Origin: Ulva prolifera
Lineage: Eukaryota; Chlorophyta; Ulvophyceae; Ulvales; Ulvaceae
Length of the DNA stretch: 64,000 bases
Assembly: GCA_023078555.1 (NCBI GenBank)
Contig: CM041196.1
Coordinates: forward strand, 6,273,658-6,337,657
Direction: 5' to 3'
Below are positions 60,152 to 64,000 of the stretch, in pieces (within the stretch, counting starts at the first letter, position 1; every line of letters starts with the position of its first letter). A program made the translations under genes and the position numbers. The notes under the pieces were generated by a model. That model saw only the letters and a program-made list of their open reading frames with translations, was not told the DNA's origin and did no database searches.

Positions 60152-63100
60152 ATCTGCTGCTGCTGCTGCATCTGCTGCTGCTGCTGCATCTGTTGCATCT
60201 GGTAGCGCTGCATCTGCAGCTGCTGCTGCTGCTGCATCTTTTGCTGCCCGTGGCCAGATTGATGGGCCAGCGGCTCAGCACTCGGCATCTGCTGTTGCTG
60301 CATTGCCGGGGGCTGCGACGGCCGCTGCGGAGCCGAGACGCCCACTCCCGCGCCGGCGTGCTGCTGGTGCTGTTGTGTGTAGTACTGCTGCTGCTGCTGC
60401 GCCTGTGTGTAGTATTGGGACTGCTGGTGAGAATGGGTCTGCTGCGCCTGCTGCTGCATCTTGTGCTGGTTGACCTGCTGCTGCTGAGCATGCTGCTGCT
60501 GCTGCTGTGCATGCTGCTGCTGTGCATGCTGCTGCTGTTGTGCCTGCTGCTGTGCCTGCTGCTGCTGTGCCTGCTGCTGTGCCTGCTGCTGCTGTGCCTG
60601 CTGCTGTGCCTGCTGCTGTGCCTGCTGCTGTGCCTGCTGCTGTGCCTGCTGCTGTGCCTGCTGCTGGGCCTGCTGCTGGGCCTGCTGCTGCTGTGCCTGC
60701 TTCTTGGCTTGCTGCTGGGACTGCTGCACTGCTCGCTGCTGGGCGTGCTGCTTCTGCTGCGCAGCGCGCTGCTGTGCCTGTCGTTGCTGCTGCTCCAGGA
60801 CAGTCATGCCGGCAGCGGGGCTGTTCCCAGACCGCACGCCAGCAACACCCCCTCCCTGCTGCGGCTCCCCTTGCTCGTACCAGTACTGCCCTGTATCCTT
60901 GGCGACGCCGGGCTGCACGCCCGGCGGCTGCTGCTGCATCGGACCACCGACCTGTGACTGCGGGACAGGGCTGCCAGCATGAGGCCGCGGGATCTCACTG
61001 GCGTACGGGGCGCGCGCCTGCTGGGCCCAGGCCTTGTTGGCCTGCTGCTGGCCAGCGGCGTGAGGCGCACTGTACGCCGGGGCACTGCCATCCTGCTCAG
61101 CCCCCGCACCGTAGCCCATCAGCTGTGCAGCCTGGCCTGGCTGCTCCTGCAACGGCGCGTTCTGTCAGCCTGTGCATCGGATGAGCCTCGGCTACCCGAA
61201 CCTCACACACACTCCACGGTACCTGTCCAGGCTCACAGGGGCCCATCACACATGGCCAGGCACTCGACCACAACCGTTCATCACAGCCTGGTGCCAGCGG
61301 CTGGTAGTGCGCTCCAGGAGCAAAGCATGGCGGAATTCCACACCAAGCGTGGCGCAGGGCGGGGATCTGCCACAACTTTCGAGAGGGGGGGGTTGGCGGC
61401 GCACCGTGGGCCGGCCCTGGTCGACAAGCAGCACTGAGCTGAACTCGGAGTAGTCCTCCCCGGCGTAGTCCTGGCCAATCTGATCGATCGGCGTCGGCTC
61501 GAAATCGAGCAGGGGGTCGCTCTGCGGCGCCGTGACTGGCGCCGCCGCCGCCGCGCCCGCCAACGGCGCAGCGTGTGCCGCCATAGCGCCCTGCCGGCTG
61601 CCCGGGGCCATCGTGCGCTGCTGCGCTACGTGTAACGCGCCTCCGCCGACCGACCGCACGCTGTCAGATCGTGGGTGCGCGGTGCGCAGCGTCGCAGGCG
61701 GCTCCATCTGCAGGCTGCCGCTGTAGGGCATCTGGTCGGAGGGTGCGGCGCTCGCCGTCACGAGCGGCGCAGGTGTCGGCGAGAGGTCAAACGGTCCGGG
61801 CGCAGCTGGCTGGGCCGCCGCCCCAAGACCCGGCTGGCCGTGGCCTCGCGCGGCGGATCCTGCGCCGCCTGCGGAGGTGCGCATGCCTGGCGTCGAAATG
61901 TGGCCAGAGGCGCCACTAACACGCCCGCCCGCGGGCGTCCCGCGCATGAAGCTGGTCTTGAAGGCGGTTTCGTGAGCGCCGGTTCCCGCTCCGGGCTGCA
62001 TCTGACCCATCGGCATCGACGCTGTTGGCACCGCCGCCCTACAGCATGCACAGCTCTTGCACGTTCGATCACCGCGTCATGCATGGAGATACAGCAGGTA
62101 GTGAGGGCAGCACTGCAGAGCAGCCGCATGACACAGCAGGGGAAAAACCGGGAGCGATTCTCATCACAAGCTCGAGGAGGTCGGCGCACCGCTCTGGGCG
62201 GCTCATGGGGTACATCACATACTGCTGATTGCTGTGAGAGGCCCCGTGCATGTACTGCTGCTGAGGTGCACGCATCTGCGGGGCTGGGGCTGCATGAGGC
62301 CTGCTGCCCTCGTAGGCTGCATGTACCCCCGGGCCATCATAGGCTTGGTGTGCATAAGGCCTTGCTGTTTGTGGCATAGCAGCACTGGGATTCATGTGGG
62401 GATCCATCGTGGTGTATGGGGATGGAGAGGCATCACGGGGGCTGGCTGAGGCCACATGGGCGGAGGTGTTGGCGTTGCCTGCTGTGGGACCAGCTGGAGT
62501 ACCCGCCTGCGGGCGCCTGCTGCTTGTCTTGCTGTTCTGCTGAAAATGCCACAACAACTTGGATATCTGCTCCCGCCAAGCATCCGTGTACTGCTTCTGC
62601 ACAGCTTGTCGTGGGCATTATGAATCATATTTGTAGAGGTCAGCCAAGGCATGGACACCTGACGTGATGGTTGCAAATAATTCAAACATGGTTGTCAAGT
62701 GCAGATGAAGGCCAACCTGAGTAGTTGTCTTGTTGAAAATATTTTTCTCAAAAGCTGACAGCTTTGCAGGTAGGTTGGACACTGCTGGCGTCAACTTGCT
62801 CTGAATATGGTTCAGCCTGCAAATCCGAAAGGTGATTGCAAATGCTCTGTATGGACGATATTTGCCGGCACTGATGTATCTCGCGCACAGTCGCACATCT
62901 CGGTTCTGTGCCATGAGTCAAGTCGACAATGTATCTTGCGGGAACGTCGCCCTTGGTGTTCAGGTACAACATTGGTACGACAGCGAAACGCTACAAAAGA
63001 TACCTAAGTCGCAAGTCACCGTCGAGTCGCAAAGGCTACGTCCTGTCTCCGCGACAGCCTGCTCAGCATGCCATGGCGCACGCTGAGCTGCAGAGCTCCA

Positions 63101-63837
63101 GGTCGTCACGACGACGACACGGTGCACAGACACTGGACCAGAAAATACAGCCGAAAACGTAGCAGTCCGTTGGCTGGCGTGCGTCCACGCAATTCCAGGC
63201 ACACGCGACGGTCGACCTTGTCAGCAGACGCATGAACAGAGTGCTCGAGCTCCCTGCGTGCCGGGTGTCAGGTAGAGAATGTGCACATCCAGCTATGCCG
63301 TGACCACGAAGAGTTCTTTGCAGTTCAACATACGCATGGTCATGATGTAGTTATGAAGTTTGGGACTGCGGCTGTGTGGCACTAATCACGAGGAGAGCGG
63401 ATCCGTACGACTGACCGGCCTTAATCATCATACACCAAGTACTCAATTGAAGCATGTTGAAACAATCAAAAGGAGAAGTGCAAGGCACGGTGATCCGCGT
63501 GAGTGCACCTGCGACCTGGAAACCGGCTGCTATCGCGGAGCAGCCTCAGACGCAAAGCTCTATAGAACGACGAAAAGCAATCGTACAGCATTATTGACCT
63601 GATGATGTGCCGCGGCTATACAATGTAATTATTCTGAAATACCTGATAACGATATGGATGAGATTCGTTTGATAAACTTTTCGCACAAATACAAACCTAG
63701 CCTGAAGGCATACAAAACATATTTCATAAGCACTGGTACCGGTTCAGGTTGAAGGGCGTTCACGGAGAGCCGGCAGCAGCGCACCATTTGCGGTAATTCT
63801 CCTTCCGGATAGAGTCGGTGACATCGGTGTTGCCCAT
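57696..63837 (-). CDS. MED15: Mediator subunit 15-like coactivator with N-terminal KIX-like domain (7 exons)
   Basis: Exons: 63785-63837, 62717-62816, 62190-62596, 61405-62038, 59998-61146, 59506-59745, 57696-59327, joined in frame to 1404 aa. Residues about 9-70 match the KIX pattern of plant and fungal MED15. They read IRKENYRKWLNHIQSKL, then AFEKNIFNKTTTQ, then KQYTDAWREQISKLL; plant KIX has RFEEKIY...TSQSDYLRKISLKML. The domain is split over three exons, including a 53-bp first exon recognised only because splicing restores the Trp. A Gln/Ala-rich activation-type region follows (exon 5), then a coiled-coil segment (EALVREYSKYDAVLKKYRND). A basic patch (RRARSIKIRR) and a C-terminal folded region come last. 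MED15 is a Mediator tail subunit that binds activators in the nucleus. Assignment rests on KIX position, Gln content and size; a CBP-like or other KIX coactivator is less likely. Confidence 0.75.
59818..59839. repeat. Homopolymer of 22 G in intron 5 of the MED15-like gene
   Basis: An unbroken G run (C run in the sense of the gene) lies inside the intron 59746-59997. Length in the assembly may be uncertain. Confidence 0.8.
60110..60800 (-). repeat. CAG-rich repeat coding poly-Gln and (Gln)nAla arrays
   Basis: Within exon 5 the sense strand is a near-pure CAG tract (60117-60190), then a run of CAGGCACAGCAG-type units (60535-60700). They code for QQQAQQQA periodic sequence. Such tracts are prone to length change. 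The complementary strand gives a spurious Leu/Cys-rich frame. Confidence 0.85.
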
Positions 63838-63901
63838 GAATAGACTCAAAAGCTGATTCAAGTCTAGTTAGTAGCGTTTTTCGTATCGATGTGTCGTTGT
63901 G
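63838..63901. promoter_or_regulatory. 64-bp bidirectional intergenic region
   Basis: Only 64 bp separate the start codon of the MED15-like gene (minus, 63837) from the ATG of the next gene (plus, 63902). The 5' UTRs and core promoters must be very short, overlapping or shared. No clear TATA box is visible. Confidence 0.45.
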
Positions 63902-64000
63902 ATGGAAACAGGTTTCTCAGGTCTGGAAGCCACGCTGCGGTCGCTCCTTGCCCAGGATCCCCATGACCTCGAGATCGTTCCCCAGCAAGTGGACAGAAAT
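63902..64000 (+). CDS. 5' end of a divergent gene, truncated by the window edge
   Basis: From the ATG at 63902 the frame is open for 33 codons to the window end. It begins METGFSGLEATLRSLLAQDP and is followed by an acidic, amphipathic stretch. GC content jumps to the level of the coding exons at 63930. There is no stop and no splice donor before the edge. Too little is visible to name a family. Confidence 0.55.
   Translation, partial: METGFSGLEATLRSLLAQDPHDLEIVPQQVDRN

Noticed and set aside
60079-60957. Leu/Cys-rich 292-codon plus frame
   Set aside because: It is the complement of the CAG tract coding poly-Gln in the MED15-like gene.

Overview
The window is nuclear DNA of a eukaryote, most likely a unicellular alga or related protist. 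Genes are split by spliceosomal introns. Exons are GC-rich and sit in a lower-GC, repeat-laden background full of TGCATGCA and CAGCACA strings. Introns run GT-AG, with a strong preference for GTGCGC or GTACGC donors and TGCAG acceptors, and one GC-AG intron. There is no operon structure and no dinoflagellate-type splicing. The exact lineage cannot be fixed from this sequence. Exon models were built by hand from reading frame, splice sites and paralogue comparison.

Left half (about 2.3-29.2 kb, minus strand): three tandem paralogues of a Na+/Cl- dependent solute transporter (SLC6/NSS family), at 2258-7524, 12996-18347 and 24413-29233. Each has nine exons with identical intron positions and phases, and a very short last exon encoding an acidic tail. 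The start codons are almost evenly spaced, about 10.8-10.9 kb apart. The roughly 5-6 kb spacers hold no gene I can support. The spacer between copies 2 and 3 carries a 261-bp element made of two perfect 100-bp palindromes flanked by a 5-bp target duplication. It also carries a tandem array of about 180-bp units and a diverged inverted-repeat pair.

Middle (about 32-50 kb): a single-exon rhodanese-domain protein (minus) is divergent from a five-exon 3-hydroxyisobutyryl-CoA hydrolase-like gene (plus). A frameshifted unrecognised coding relic lies at 38-39.7 kb. Two tandem three-exon genes (plus) follow for secreted YncE/lactonase-like beta-propeller proteins. Their third exons are far more alike than the rest of the genes, which suggests gene conversion. 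Four copies of a short dispersed retroposon-like element with long target duplications are recognisable, three in or beside the first propeller gene and one in an intron of transporter copy 2.

Right end (about 52-64 kb): a seven-exon uncharacterised multi-pass membrane protein (minus) comes first. It is followed by a seven-exon, 1404-residue Gln/Ala/Pro-rich protein with an N-terminal KIX-like domain, best read as Mediator subunit 15 (minus). Only 64 bp upstream of its start codon a divergent gene begins and runs off the window.

The loci are functionally unrelated: membrane uptake, valine catabolism, sulfur transfer or redox, secreted propeller proteins and transcription. The main interest lies in the transporter array, its cysteine-rich extracellular insert, the gene-conversion tracts and the two mobile-element families.
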